Below, one piece after another: positions 1-10,600 of a stretch of 64,000 nucleotides of DNA. Origin of the DNA: Albula goreensis (taxonomy: Eukaryota; Chordata; Actinopteri; Albuliformes; Albulidae); NCBI GenBank assembly GCA_022829145.1, contig CM040747.1, positions 384,871-448,870 of the forward strand, read 5' to 3'. A program made the position numbers and the translations under genes. A model generated the notes under the pieces. The model was not told where the DNA came from, did no database searches, and was given only the letters and a program-made list of their open reading frames with translations. Each line of letters begins with the position of its first letter. Position 1 is the first letter of the stretch.

Positions 1-275
1 TTAGATCTGCAAACTGCAGTGATCATTGCCTGTAGAATGAAATGAAGAACAGATGCAGAATCTCATGGACGGGCATTGCTCTTGTGTGCAGCTTGTGTTT
101 TATCGCCTGTGCAAAAGGGTGGAGGACATGCACAGTGCTCACCTTTACTGCCTGACTGATGGTCATTACAGTCCGCTAATGACCTGCCATGTCTGCCATT
201 TCTCAGCCCCCTTGTGTGAGACTAACACTAAGGTCCACAGAATACTAATGCTCTGAGTGTCACCTGATCAAAGCA

Positions 276-661
276 CTGAAAACTTCTCTGACCGCATGTA
301 AGGACTGAGAACTTCTCTGACCACACGTAAGGACTGAGAACTTCTCTGACCACATGTAAGGACTGAGAACTTCTCTGACCACACGTAAGGACTCAGAACT
401 TCTCTGACCGCATGTAAGGACTGAGAACTTCTCTGACCACACGTAAAGACTGAGAACTTCTCTGACCACACGTAAGGACCCAGAACTTCTCTGACCGCAC
501 GTAAGGACTGAGAACTTCTCTGACCACACGTAAGGACTGAGAACTTCTCTGACCACACGTAAGGACTGAGAACTTCTCTGACCACACGTAAGGACTGAGA
601 ACTTCTCTGACCGCACGTAAGGACTGAGAACTTCTCTGACCGCACGTAAGGACTGAGCATT
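276..661. repeat. Minisatellite, 29-bp unit, ~13 copies
   Basis: The core GAACTTCTCTGACCACACG recurs every 29 bp. It lies in stmn3 intron 1. Because 29 is not a multiple of three, long open frames across it on the - strand are periodicity artefacts. The following 662-966 is unique with no feature seen. Confidence 0.95.
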
Positions 662-966
662 TGTCTGAATGCACGTACCTTTGCTCTTAAATGATAAATG
701 ATTAATGTCGATGGCATGCATTAAAAAGGTCTGGTACCACAGAGAGCATTCATACACATGAGGAACTCATCTGAAGGAGCTGAGCCCTAATGATCTCCAT
801 TACTCTAACACTGGATTTAAAGGTCAGCATCATTTAGCAGGATCAGCACAGATCATTGTCAGGGATAAAAATACTGCAATAGATAAATAGAAAGTTTGAG
901 ATGACAGTGTTAGTTCTTGCCAACACATCAAACACGCAATGCCTATAGCATCCCCCTCCCAGCTTT

Positions 967-2185
967 CTGTACTCTGAGGTGGAGGGTCCTGTGTGTGCCG
1001 TACTCTGAGGTGGAGGGTCCTGTGTGTGCCGTACTCTGAGGTGGAGGGTCCTGTGTGTGCCGTACTCTAAAGTTGGGGGTCCTGTGTGTGCCGTACTCTG
1101 AGGTGGAGGGTCCTGTGTGTGCCGTACTCTAAAGTTGGGGGCCCTGTGTGTGCCGTACTCTGAGGTGGAGGGTCCTGTGTGTGCCGTACTCTGAGGTGGA
1201 GGGTCCTGTGTGTGCCGTACTCTGAGGTGGAGGGTCCTGTGTGTGCCGTACTCTGAAGTGGAGGGTCCTGTGTGTGCCGTACTCTGAGGTGAAGGGTCCT
1301 GTGTGTGCCGTACTCTGAGGTGGAGGGTCCTGTGTGTGCCGTACTCTGAGGTGGAGGGTCCTGTGTGTGCCGTACTCTGAGGTGGGGGGTCCTGTGTGTG
1401 CCGTACTCTGAAGTGGAGGGTCCTGTGTGTGCCGTACTCTGAGGTGAAGGGTCCTGTGTGTGCCGTACTCTGAGGTGGAGGGTCCTGTGTGTGCCGTACT
1501 CTGAGGTGGAGGGTCCTGTGTGTGCCGTACTCTGAGGTGGAGGGTCCTGTGTGTGCCGTACTCTGAGGTGGGGGGTCCTGTGTGTGCCGTACTCTGAGGT
1601 GGAGGGTCCTGTGTGTGCCGTACTCTGAGGTGGAGGGTCCTGTTTGTGCCGTACTCTGAGGTGGAGGGTCCTGTGTGTGCCGTACTCTGAGGTGGAGGGT
1701 CCTGTGTGTGCCGTACTCTGAGGTGGAGGGTCCTGTGTGTGCTGTACTCTGAGGTGGAGGGTCCTGTGTGTGCCGTACTCTGAGGTGGAGGGTCCTGTGT
1801 GTACCGTACTCTGAGGTGAAGGGTCCTGTGTGTGCCGTACTCTGAGGAAGAGGGTCCTGTGTGTGCCGTACTCTGAAGTGGAGGGTCCTGTGTGTGCGGT
1901 ACTCTGAGGTGAAGGGTCCTGTGTGTGCCGTACTCTGAGGTGGAGGGTCCTGTGTGTGCCGTACTCTGAGGTGGGGGTCCTGTGTGTGCCGTACTCTGAA
2001 GTGGAGGGTCCTGTGTGTGCCGTACTCTGAGGTGGAGGGTCCTGTGTGTGCCGTACTCTGAGGTGGGGGTCCTGTGTGTGCCGTACTCTGAGGTGGGGGG
2101 TCCTGTGTGTGCCGTACTCTGAGGTGGAGGGTCCTGTGTGTGCCATACTCTGAGGTGGAGGGTCCTGTGTGTGCCGTACTCTGAC
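967..2185. repeat. Minisatellite, 31-bp unit, ~39 copies
   Basis: The core CTGAGGTGGAGGGTCCTGTG recurs every 31 bp with few changes (AGGTGAAGG, AAGTTGGGG, AGGTGGGGG variants). It fills the 3' half of stmn3 intron 1 and stops about 20 bp before the exon 2 acceptor. Long open frames on the - strand here are not genes. Confidence 0.96.
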
Positions 2186-2206
2186 AGTTTGCCTCCTGTT
2201 TTTCAG

Positions 2207-2302
2207 CATACAAGGAGAAAATGAAGGAGCTCTCTGTGTTGTCCCTCATCTGCTCCTGCTTCACCACACAGCCACGACCAAACAGTGTCTACCAGTATGG
2301 AG
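2207..2302 (+). CDS. stmn3: stmn3 exon 2, membrane-anchor segment
   Basis: The exon starts after the acceptor TGTTTTTCAG and ends at GGAG before the donor GTCAGT. It begins with the last two bases of an Ala codon (phase 1) and then reads [18 protein letters not shown] and [13 protein letters not shown]. The Cys-x-Cys pair in ICSCF is the palmitoylation and Golgi-targeting motif of the SCG10-like stathmins. A 31-bp minisatellite ends only about 20 bp upstream of the exon. Confidence 0.9.
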
Positions 2303-5300
2303 GTCAGTGTGTGAAACAGGCCACACAAGTCAACACACAAAACACAGAATCAAGTGACCAGGTTGAGAAAGTGGAAAAAAAAACTTCTGTTTGAAAAACT
2401 GTTCATGAAATTTCTGTGACATTGGGGCTCATCCAAACTCAACAGCTCACCCCTGCTATAATCTCACCCCTGCTGTATCCTCACCCCTGCTACAATCTCA
2501 CTCCTGTTATAATCTCACCCTTGCTATACTCTCACTCCTGCTGTAATCTCACCCCTGTTGTAATCTCACTCCTGCTGTAGTCTCACCCCTGCTGTAGTGG
2601 CACTCCTTCTGTTGTATCACTCCTGCTCTAACCTCACCCCTGATGTAGTGTCACCCCTGTTATAATCTCACCCCACTGTAGTATCACTCCTGCTGTAATC
2701 TCACCCCTGTTGTTGTGTCACTCCTGCTGTAATCTAACCCCTGCTGTAGTGTCACTCCTGCTCTAACCTCACCCCTGCTGTAATCTCACCCCTGTTGTTG
2801 TGTCACTCCTGCTGTAATCTCACCCCTGTTGTTGTGTCACTCCTGCTGTAATCTAACCCCTGCCGTAGTGTCACTCCTGCTCTAACCTCACCCCTGCTGT
2901 AATCTCACCCCTGTTGTTGTGTCACTCCTGCTGTAATCTCATCCCTGTTGTTGTGTCACTCCTGCTCTAACCTCACCCCTGCTGTAATCTCACCCCTGTT
3001 GTTGTGTCACTCCTGCTGTAATCTCACCCCTGTTGTTGTGTCACTCCTGCTGTAATCTCACCCCTGCTGTAATCTCACCCCTGTTGTTGTGTCACTCCTG
3101 CTGTAATCTCACCCCTGTTGTTGTGTCACTCCTGCTGTAATCTCACCCCTGTTGTTGTGTCACTCCTGCTGTAATCTCACCCCTGTTATTGTGTCACTCC
3201 TGCTTTAACCTCACCCCTGCTGTCTCTGTTTGTCCTCTGCAGACATGGAGGTGAAGCCCATTAACAAGCGGCTGTCGGGACAGTCCTTTGAGGTGATTCT
3301 GAAGGCTCCGTCTGATCTGTCCCCTGACCGCCCCCAGCCCCTGGCTTTGCCCCCCAAGAAGGACACGTCTCTGGATGAGCTACAGAAGAGGCTGGAGGCT
3401 GCAGAGGACAGGAGGAGGGTGAGCTTAGAGGTCACTGGAATGGCACACCATGTGACATCATAACTGTGTCTTTCTCTCTTACCCAAGGCTGGCATCAGGT
3501 TGCCCACCACACCTTTTCATTGTAAAACACACGTTCTTGTTCCATGTTCCTGTTCCATGCCACTTTTATAAATCCAGGACATAATGGAATAACCAATACC
3601 ATCTGGAACACAAAAACAGTGGAATGTAAGGTATATGTCTTTATTTAGACAAACAGACCACATTACAGCATGCATTTCTTTAAGTTTTTCATATGTTACG
3701 GGGGACAAAAAAATCTAACACAACCTAGTTTGTGCCATTAAAAGGAGTCTTTGTTTTTGAATTTACTAGCACATGCCCTTCGAGAGCTGAAACAAATAGT
3801 TTCAAGATAAAAGGACACTTAAATTCACATCAGAGAGAATATAAAGCACCTTCCACTTTTTACACAGGGCTGATTAACCATTCCCAGGAATGGAACAGGA
3901 ATGGAGAATAGAGGCATTCAGAGATATAAATAAGAGCAGGAAAGACAGGAATGGAGAAATAATGGCTGATGCATTCTGCATTATGGCACAGTGGGAGTGA
4001 GGACAGAGATCCTCCTCTCTGAATCCTCAGACTCTCAGCCATTAAGCCTGCTGAATATGAATGAGACTCCGGCAGAGGACCCTGAATCTGACAGGTAGAG
4101 CGTGGCTCCTCTCCCCAGTGCAGTTATTTGATGTTCAGGGATGTGTATGGAAAGTGTTGTTTTGCTGCACATATTTTGGTGATAATGAGCACACTGAAGA
4201 CCAATTACCCCAGCACCATGACAGGGCTTTCCTAGCCTGCCTGCTGCTGACTGCTAAAGACAGGAGACACATCATTGCTCATTCACTGAGGTGAACACTA
4301 ACCACAGAACTGAGAGCAATGCAAACCACAGAACCTAAAAGAACGCTCAGCTCAGCTCAAACACAGGTACTGATGCAGAAACAAGCTCAGCTCAAACACA
4401 GGTACTGATATAGAAATGAGCTCAGCTCAAACACAGGTACTGGTGCAGAAACGAGCTCAGCTCAAACACAGGTACTGACATAGAAATGAGCTCAGCTCAA
4501 ACACAGGTACTGGTGCAGAAACGAGCTCAGCTCAAACACAGGTACTGGTGCAGAAACGAGCTCAGCTCAAACACAGGTACTGGTGCAGAAACGAGCTCAG
4601 CTCAAACACAGGTACTGATATAGAAATGAGCTCAGCTCAAACACAGGCAATGATATAGAAATGAGCTCAGCTCAAACATAGGTACTGACATAGAAATGAG
4701 CTCAGCTCAAACACAGGTACTGATATAGAAATGAGCTCAGCTCAAACACAGGTACTGGTGCAGAAACGAGCTCAGCTCAAACACAGGTACTGATATAGAA
4801 ATGAGCTCAGCTCAAACACAGGTACTGATATAGAAATGAGCTCAGCTCAAACACAGGTACTGATAGCTAAACACAGGTAAATGAGAAATCAGCTCAAACA
4901 CAGGTACTGACATAGAAATGAGCTCTCAGCTCAAACACAGGTACTGGTGCAGAAATGAGCTCAGCTCAAACACAGGTACTGATAAACACAGGTACTGATA
5001 AAAATGAGCTCAGCTCAAACACAGGTACTGATATAGAAATGAGCTCAGAAATGAGCTCAGCTCAAACACAGGTACTGACATAGAAATGAGCTCAGCTCAA
5101 ACACAGGTACTGGTGCAGAAACGAGCTCAGCTCAAACACAGGTACTGGTGCAGAAACGAGCTCAGCTCAAACACAGGCACTGACATAGAAATGAGCTCAG
5201 CTCAAACACAGGTACTGACATAGAAACGAGCTCAGCTCAAACACAGGTACTGACATAGAAATGAGCTCAGCTCAAACACAGGTAATGATATAGAAATGAG

Positions 5301-7426
5301 CTCAGCTCAAACATAGGTACTGACATAGAAATGAGCTGAGCTCAAACACAGGTACTGGTGCATAAACACAGGTCTGGTCAGAAACTAGAGCTCTCAGGTA
5401 CTGACATATAAAACTCTCTCATATAGATCTCAGGCCATAGCTGGTAATGATGTCACTGGGACTGGATAGGGTTAGACGTCAGAGTTAGGGTATATATAGT
5501 GTGTATAGTGTGGGGGAGGTGCTGAGGGTATATATAGTGTGTATAGTGTGGGGGAGGTGCTGAGGGTATATATAGTGTGGAGGAGGTGCTGAGGGTATAT
5601 ATAGTGTGTATAGTGTGGGGGGGGTGCTGAGGGTATATATAGTGTGGAGGAGGTGCTGAGGGTATATATAGTGTGTAGGTGTGTGGGGGTATAGTGTGGG
5701 GGAGGTGCTGAGGGTGCTGAGGGTATATATAGTGTGTATATATAGTGTGTATAGTGTGGGGGGTGCTGAGGGTATATATAGGTGCTGAGGGTATATATAG
5801 TGTGTATAGTGTGGGGGAGGTGCTGAGGGTATATATAGTGTGGGGGAGGTGCTGAGGGTATATATAGATAGTGTGGGGAGGTATATATATAGTGTGTATA
5901 GTGTGGGGAGGTGCTGAGGGTATATATAGTGTGTATAGTGTGGGGGGGGAGGTGCTGAGGGTATATATAGTGTGGGGGGGGAGGTGCTGAGGGTATATAG
6001 TAGTGTGTATAGTGTGGGGAGGTGCTGAGGGTATATGAGGGTATATAGTGTGGGGAGGTGCTGAGGGTATATATAGTGTGTGTGGGGGGAGGTGCTGAGG
6101 GTATATATAGTGTGTATAGTGTGGGGGAGGTGCTGAGGGTATATATAGTGTGTGTATAGTGGGTGCTAGGGTATATAGTTTGTATAGTGTGGGGGGAGGT
6201 GCTGAGGGTATATATAGTGTGTATAGTGTGGGGGAGGTGCTGAGGGTATATAGTGTGTATAGTGTGGGGAGGTGCTGAGGGTATATATAGTGTGGGGGGG
6301 AGGTGCTGAGGGTATATATAGTGTGTATAGTGTGGGGGAGGTGCTGAGGGTATATATAGTGTGGGGGGGAGGTGCTGAGGGTATATATAGTGTGGATAGT
6401 GTGGGGGAGGTGCTGAGGGGGGGAGGTGCTGAGGGTATATATAGTGTGTATCGTGTGGGGGAGGTGCTGAGGGTATATATAGTGTGTATAGTGTGGGGGA
6501 GGTGCTGAGGGTATATATAGTGTGTATAGTGTGGGGGAGGTGCTGAGGGTATATATAGTGTGTATAGTGTGGGGGGGAGGTGCTGAGGGTATATATGTGT
6601 ATCGTGTGGGGGGTGCTGAGGGTATATATAGTGTGTATAGTGTGGGGGAGGTGCTGAGGGTATATATAGTGTGTATCGTGTGGGGGAGGTGCTGAGGGTA
6701 TATATAGTGTGTATAGGGGGGGAGGTGCTGAGGGTATATATAGTGTGTATAGTGTGGGGGAGGTGCTGAGGGTATATATAGTGTGTATCGTGTGGGGGAG
6801 GTGCTGAGGGTGGGGAGGTGCTGAGGGTATATATAGTGTGTATAGTGTGGGGGAGGTGCTGAGGGTATATATAGTTTGTATAGTGTGGGGGAGGTGCTCA
6901 GGTCCCCGTACCTCTGCAGTCCCAGGAGGCGCAGGTGCTGAGGCAGCTGGCGGAGAGGAGGGAGCGGGAGCGGGAGGTGCTGCACAAAGCCCAGGAGGAG
7001 AACAGCAACTTCAGCCGTCAGGCAGAGGAGAAGCTGCAGCACAAGATGGAGGCCAGCAGAGAGAACCGCGAGGCCCGCTTCAACTCCATGAAGCAGCGGC
7101 TCCGCGAGAAGGTCAGACATTTCATTACAGCACCATTTTCCACACTCTGTCAGGGCAGGGGATGGAGGCCCAGGGGGCCCAAAAAGCACTGCAATATTTA
7201 TTTATCCATTTCACATTCACTGTTTCAATGACTGCACAGTTACACAGTACTTTGCTGCTTTGTAATGTGACTTGGTATCCCTGTGTTCCAAAGCAGCACA
7301 AAAATACATCACATTTATCAAAGACAAAACTGAGACTGACAATCATTTTACAATGTTTTTTTCCAGGAGAGGCATGCTGCTGAAGTCCGCCGGAACAAGG
7401 AGCTGCAAGTGCAGCTCTCTGGCTGA
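2207..7426 (+). CDS. stmn3: Stathmin-3 (SCLIP)-like gene, exons 2-5
   Basis: Neuronal stathmin-family phosphoprotein that, by family knowledge, binds tubulin heterodimers and promotes microtubule turnover. The coding join seen here is 2207-2302, 3243-3418, 6920-7111 and 7367-7426, all with AG/GT borders and matching phases (1, 0, 0). It encodes 173 residues plus a split first Ala codon. With a six-residue exon 1 this gives the usual 180 residues. The N-terminal part holds the SCG10-type membrane anchor ([17 protein letters not shown]) with the two Cys palmitoylated in this family. The stathmin-like domain follows, with a long charged helix ([17 protein letters not shown] and [14 protein letters not shown]) and the C-terminal end [14 protein letters not shown]. 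The signatures [24 protein letters not shown] and [10 protein letters not shown] favour stathmin-3 over stathmin-2 or -4. Exon 1 and the promoter are outside the window. The gene converges on a copine gene. Confidence 0.9.
2303..3242 (+). other. stmn3 intron 2, mostly minisatellite
   Basis: From about 2444 to 3228 the intron is a tandem array of a 17-bp unit (CTCACCCCTGCTGTAAT), and in its second half of a 34-bp dimer that alternates the unit with a GTTGTTGTGTCACTCCTG version. The sense strand is strongly pyrimidine-rich and includes several CTAAC words right up to the exon 3 acceptor. Confidence 0.93.
3243..3418 (+). CDS. stmn3: stmn3 exon 3, start of stathmin-like domain
   Basis: The acceptor is TGTCCTCTGCAG and the donor is GTGAGC. 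The exon encodes [20 protein letters not shown], then [20 protein letters not shown] and [16 protein letters not shown]. It holds the tubulin-capping beta-hairpin segment, the proline-rich linker and the start of the long helix. The PSDLSP linker is typical of stathmin-3. It ends in phase 0. Confidence 0.92.
3419..4345 (+). other. stmn3 intron 3, unique 5' part
   Basis: AT-rich unique sequence after the exon 3 donor. I see no exon, RNA gene or recognisable transposon in it. Confidence 0.5.
4346..5450. repeat. Minisatellite, 35-bp unit, ~28 copies
   Basis: The core AGCTCAAACACAGGTACTG recurs every 35 bp in stmn3 intron 3. Two unit types alternate irregularly (GATATAGAAATGAG and GGTGCAGAAACGAG). 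Around 4861-5040 and 5350-5440 units are truncated and scrambled, as expected from slippage or unequal exchange. Each unit carries TGAGCTCAG or GAGCTCAG. Confidence 0.95.
5483..6899. repeat. Minisatellite, ~39-bp unit, ~1.4 kb, G-rich
   Basis: The core GGTGCTGAGGGTATATATAG alternates with TGTGTATAGTGTGGGGGAG. Unit length varies because of indels. It lies in stmn3 intron 3 and stops about 20 bp before the exon 4 acceptor. It is G-rich on the transcribed RNA with repeated GGGGG runs, and has many TATATATA words. Long frames here are artefacts. Confidence 0.95.
6920..7111 (+). CDS. stmn3: stmn3 exon 4, central coiled helix
   Basis: The acceptor is CCGTACCTCTGCAG and the donor is GTCAGA. The 64 codons include [40 protein letters not shown] and [16 protein letters not shown], the tubulin-binding helix of the stathmin family. 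The exon starts and ends in phase 0. The segment [11 protein letters not shown] departs from the mammalian sequence as I recall it, but no residue is lost. Confidence 0.93.
7367..7426 (+). CDS. stmn3: stmn3 exon 5, C-terminus and stop
   Basis: After the acceptor TTTTTTTCCAG the exon reads [19 protein letters not shown] and then TGA at 7424-7426. This is the expected stathmin C-terminus. Intron 4 (7112-7366) is short, AT-rich and free of minisatellite, unlike the three introns upstream. Confidence 0.92.
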   Translation, partial: ERHAAEVRRNKELQVQLSG

Positions 7427-8300
7427 GGCGGGTTCCCCGATTCCCCCCAGGGAACACTGCACCCCAAGAGTTCTGGCTGAAAGGAAGAAAAATGCAACTT
7501 TTTAAAACAAAATTTTCTGTATCCAAAGTCATATATTTGTGGTTTTGCATCTACTAATCTAATTTTTCTTGCAATAGGATAACAGTTTACAGGTAGATAA
7601 TTTCAGCTAGTTGCTCAACATTCACAAAACCAGTCTGTAATCTCTACATGTTGTCTTTACTCTGGTCATGACTCTGCTATTCAACCTTAAGGCTTCCACA
7701 CTAGAATGCTGGGTTTTAACACAGTTTCAGATAAAAAAAAACATTGCTATGAATACAGAAAATTTGACCACTGCACTAATAAACTCAAATAGACTGCATA
7801 TAAATATCCAAGTGCACACACAAAATATCAGTACTGATTTATGGGAAATACACATTTTACTGCTTTTTACATATTACAGCAAAAAACATAACAATGTTAT
7901 GGTAAAAATACGAATAATCTTAAGCAGCGGCCAAAACACTAAGACAGATGATGACAACGATAACTGAAGTGAAGAAGTACTTAGAGTTATTTTTAGGCAC
8001 CTGTTTTAGACCGAAGCACAACCTCACACACAATAAATATCCCACTGCATCATACAAAGTCAAGCTATTAGAGCAGCTGTCTGTTCCCAACGTTTCCTGA
8101 TGGTATGTAGTAGTGCGTGTGCAGCTTGAGCTGTGTGTATTTTTGTGTATTTTGTCCTGTTAATGCAGTCATGGTAGGTAAAAGTAGGAGCAAAAAATCT
8201 GCAAGATGTGAAGCTGTTCAAAAGTGTGTGCTTGAAGTGACTTGAAGCTTGTTAACCTGTAAATACCTTTTAATAAATGTGTGAGTTCCTGTCTGAGAGC
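7427..8300 (+). other. stmn3: stmn3 3' UTR with poly(A) signals
   Basis: AT-rich non-coding sequence follows the stmn3 stop. AATAAA occurs at 8032-8037 and at 8272-8277. The second is followed by a GT-rich stretch (TGTGTGAGTTCC), so the transcript probably ends near 8290-8310. No other gene was seen here. Confidence 0.55.
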
Positions 8301-8369
8301 TAACGCATCACCTTTCCTCTACTCCTGTTCAGCGCCCATTCTCTATGACCTCCCCCACCCCCTGCAGCC

Positions 8370-8812
8370 TGTCCCTCCCATGTGACACCATCACCCAGCC
8401 GATTGGCTGCCGTATCTCTCCCATGTGACACCATCACCCAGCCGACTGGCTGCTGTATCCCTCCCATGTGACACCATCACCCAGTCGATTGGCTGCCGTA
8501 TCTCTCCCATGTGACACCATCACCCAGCCGATTGGCTGCTGTATCCCTCCCATGTGACACCATCGCCCAGCCGATTGGCTGCCGTATCCCTCCCATGTGA
8601 CACCATCACCCAGCCGATTGGCTGCCGTATCCCTCCCATGTGACACCATCACCCAGCCGATTGGCTGCTGTATCTCTCCCATGTGACACCACCACCCCAG
8701 CCGACTCGGCGATTGGCTGCTGTATCCATCCCATGTGACACCATCACCCAGCTGATTGGCTGCTGTATCCCTCCCATGTGACACCATCACCCAGCCGACT
8801 GGCTGCTGTGGA
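8370..8812. repeat. Minisatellite, ~43-bp unit, 10 copies, CCAAT in each
   Basis: The core CCATGTGACACCATCACCCA is followed by GCCGATTGGCTGC. It lies just after the stmn3 3' end. The reverse strand of each unit reads GCAGCCAATCGGC, a close match to the NF-Y CCAAT consensus. Confidence 0.95.
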
Positions 8813-8862
8813 GTTCTGATGCTCCTAAATGTTTTAAGAAGCACCTAAAACAATGAATCAGT

Positions 8863-9145
8863 GATCCACTGTGTAATGAGTTATACAGGCAGGTACGGCA
8901 TGGCTTGTGCTAATGCAGGTTTCACTCTCCCCTTCCACTGTGTAATGAGTTATACAGGCAGGTACTGCATGGCCTGTGCTAATGCAGGTTTCACTCTCCC
9001 CTTCCACTGTGTAATGAGTTATACAGGCAGGTACTGCATGGCCTGTGCTAATGCAGGTTTCACTCTCCCCTTCCACTGTGTAATGAGTTATACAGGCAGG
9101 TACTGCATGGCCTGTGCTAATGCAGGTTTCACTCTCCCCTTCCTC
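8863..9145. repeat. Tandem repeat, 69-bp unit, 4 copies
   Basis: Four nearly identical 69-bp units beginning CACTGTGTAATGAGTTATAC. Since 69 is a multiple of three, both strands show repeated open frames, which I do not consider genes. The following 9146-9776 is unique AT-rich sequence with nothing recognised. Confidence 0.93.
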
Positions 9146-9776
9146 TTTATGAGAGCACAGGCACTGCACAACATGACTGCTCATGACTCAGCACAAAACC
9201 CAAAACTGAATATGACAATAAATAGGAATACTGCCATGAATATTAAGTGTTACATTTATACATTGTATTCTTCAAACCTGCCTGGAGCCTTCACACATAT
9301 ACATAAGCCTTACATATGAAGACACTAATCTTATTTTAACAAACATAACCTGATATTAGGTGCACTATGTAATCACCCTAATAATGCACATAACACATTA
9401 ATAATAATAAGACACAGGATATTCACAGCAAAGCATTTTCTATGAGACTGTTATGGAATAGTTTCATGAATGTTTTATGTAGCCCTTATGAAGGCTTCAT
9501 GTAGATCTAATGTAAAACCCTTCAAAACAGATGAATGTCAGGTTTTGTAATATACTTCTATTAGTGATTCTGGCAAAATGGTTGCTTTTAGAAAATGTGC
9601 TCCCAGGTCAGGAAATTAAAATGACCTTCTCACAGTATGAAATGAATTTGATGGGATGTGCTCACATTAGGGGATTTTTATTACAGGATAGAAATCTGTC
9701 GGTGTAGGACAGAAACTGGGCTAATGCTTCCTTTGTGTGTAGTATTGGGCCAGCACCACAAAGACGCACACGAGAG

Positions 9777-9955
9777 CACTTACACTCTCACACACTCTCA
9801 CCCTCACAATCTCACACACTCTCACTCTCACACGCTCTCACCCTCATACTCTCGCACTCTCACCCTCATACGCTCGCACGCTCACTCTCATACTCTCACA
9901 CGCTCTCACTCTCATACTCCCCCACGCTATCACCCTCACTCTCGCACACTGCTCA
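9777..9955. repeat. CT/CA-rich low-complexity tract
   Basis: Degenerate repeats of CTCACACTCTCACCCTCATA directly left of the 57-bp minisatellite. Confidence 0.85.
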
Positions 9956-9963
9956 GAAAAGCC

Positions 9964-10600
9964 CCCTGCGTATACAGCAGACCTCAGAGCTGCTCCAGCC
10001 ACCCTGCTGCTCAGAACATCCCCTGTGTGTGCGGCAGACCTCAGAGCTGCTCCAGCCACCCTGCTGCTCAGAACATCCCTTGTGTGTGCGGCAGACCTCA
10101 GAGCTGCTCCACCCACCCTGCTGCTCAGAACATCCCCTGTGTGTGCGGCAGACCTCAGAGCTGCTCCAGCCACCCTGCTGCTCAGAACATCCCCTGTGTG
10201 TGCGGCAGACCTCAGAGCTGCTCCAGCCACCCTGCTGCTCAGAACATCCCTTGTGTGTGCGGCAGACCTCAGAGCTGCTCCAGCCACCCTGCTGCTCAGA
10301 ACAGCCCCTGTGTGTACGGCAGACCTCAGAGCTGCTCCAGCCACCCTGCTGCTCAAAACAGCCCCTGTGTGTGCGGCAGACCTCAGAGCTGCTCCAGCCA
10401 CCCTGCTGCTCAGAACAGCCCCTGTGTGTACGGCAGACCTCAGAGCTGCTCCAGCCACCCTGCTGCTCAAAACAGCCCCTGTGTGTGCGGCAGACCTCAG
10501 AACTGCTCCAGCCACCCTGCTGCTCAGAGCAGCCCCTGTGTGTGCGGCAGACCTCAGAGCTGCTCCAGCCACCCTGCTGCTCAGAGCTGCCCCTGTGTGT
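9964..10600. repeat. Minisatellite, 57-bp unit, ~11 copies
   Basis: Units start CGGCAGACCTCAGAGCTGCT and recur at exactly 57 bp (10032, 10089, 10146, 10203 and on). A multiple of three, so several frames stay open on both strands; the Cys-rich translations are artefacts. It passes without a break into a 40-bp derivative. Confidence 0.96.

Noticed and set aside
843..2267. 474-codon open frame on the - strand (repeated STAHTGP-type peptide)
   Set aside because: It is the 31-bp minisatellite read in rotating frames; no start context, no unique domain, and it overlaps stmn3 exon 2 antisense.
5453..7189. 578-codon open frame on the - strand ([15 protein letters not shown] repeats)
   Set aside because: Low-complexity translation of the ~39-bp intronic array, antisense to stmn3 exon 4.
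2207..7426. Alternative assignment as stathmin-2 or stathmin-4
   Set aside because: [22 protein letters not shown] and [10 protein letters not shown] fit stathmin-3 better, although a fish-specific paralogue cannot be excluded without a tree.
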